Origin: Phycisphaerae bacterium
GTDB taxonomy: Bacteria > Planctomycetota > Phycisphaerae > UBA1845 > UTPLA1
Direction of reading: 5' to 3'
DNA: 5,302 nt
Assembly (NCBI GenBank): GCA_029259995.1
Contig: JAJDEC010000478.1
Coordinates: 1-5,302, forward strand
Made by a program: the position numbers and the translations under genes. The stretch's first letter is position 1; every line of letters begins with the position of its first letter. Under the pieces are notes generated by a model. The model saw only the letters and a program-made list of their open reading frames with translations, made no database searches and was not told the origin of the DNA. This document shows, in pieces, positions 5,276-5,302 of the stretch.

Positions 5276-5302
5276 ATGTTTGGCGGCCTTCCTGGTGGCA
5301 GT
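5276..5302 (+). CDS. Start of an unidentified protein (3' end outside the window)
   Basis: An ATG at 5276 is preceded by AAAGGGG (5263-5269) with a 6-base spacer, the same pattern as the DUF2330 gene. Nine codons are visible: Met-Phe-Gly-Gly-Leu-Pro-Gly-Gly-Ser. The frame stays open to the end of the window. Nothing can be said about function from nine residues. The gene is divergent from the DUF2330 gene. The call rests on the ribosome site and open frame only. Confidence 0.5.

Overview
The window looks like chromosomal DNA of a planctomycete-like, moderately GC-rich Gram-negative bacterium. That placement is an inference. It rests on three things: a small ECF sigma factor translationally coupled to a one-pass membrane protein with a large outer domain, an exported DUF2330 protein with a C-terminal Cys-Gly / hydrophobic / Arg-cluster tail, and a mosaic of palindromes of the kind scattered through planctomycete, verrucomicrobial and acidobacterial genomes. 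Myxococcota also carry DUF2330 proteins with a similar tail, so they are the main alternative.

Layout. (1) Positions 2-553 (+) are the 3' part of an unrecognised protein gene that starts before the window. (2) Positions 554-926 are non-coding, with two perfect hairpins and a possible extended -10 box. (3) Positions 927-1520 and 1517-2830 (+) form a two-gene operon joined by an ATGA overlap: an ECF sigma-70 factor, then a putative membrane regulator that probably acts as its anti-sigma partner. A clear Rho-independent terminator closes it at 2877-2908. (4) Positions 2979-3314 hold a dense array of short palindromes and a 25-bp-period direct repeat, between two convergent genes. (5) Positions 3299-4969 (-) encode the DUF2330 protein; its stop codon lies inside the last palindrome of the array. 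(6) Positions 4970-5275 are a divergent intergenic region with a good TATAAT box for the DUF2330 gene. (7) A strong ribosome binding site and ATG at 5276 start a new + strand gene that leaves the window after nine codons.

How the parts may work together. The sigma/partner pair is probably a signal-responsive transcription switch: the membrane protein would sense something outside the cytoplasm and release or restrain the sigma factor. Nothing in the sequence shows whether the DUF2330 gene is a target. The palindrome array looks like a BIME-type cluster of REP-like elements at a convergent gene junction, not a gene. I did not find a complete mobile element, CRISPR array, tRNA or rRNA. The most unusual part of the window is the repeat array and the way it supplies the end of the DUF2330 reading frame.
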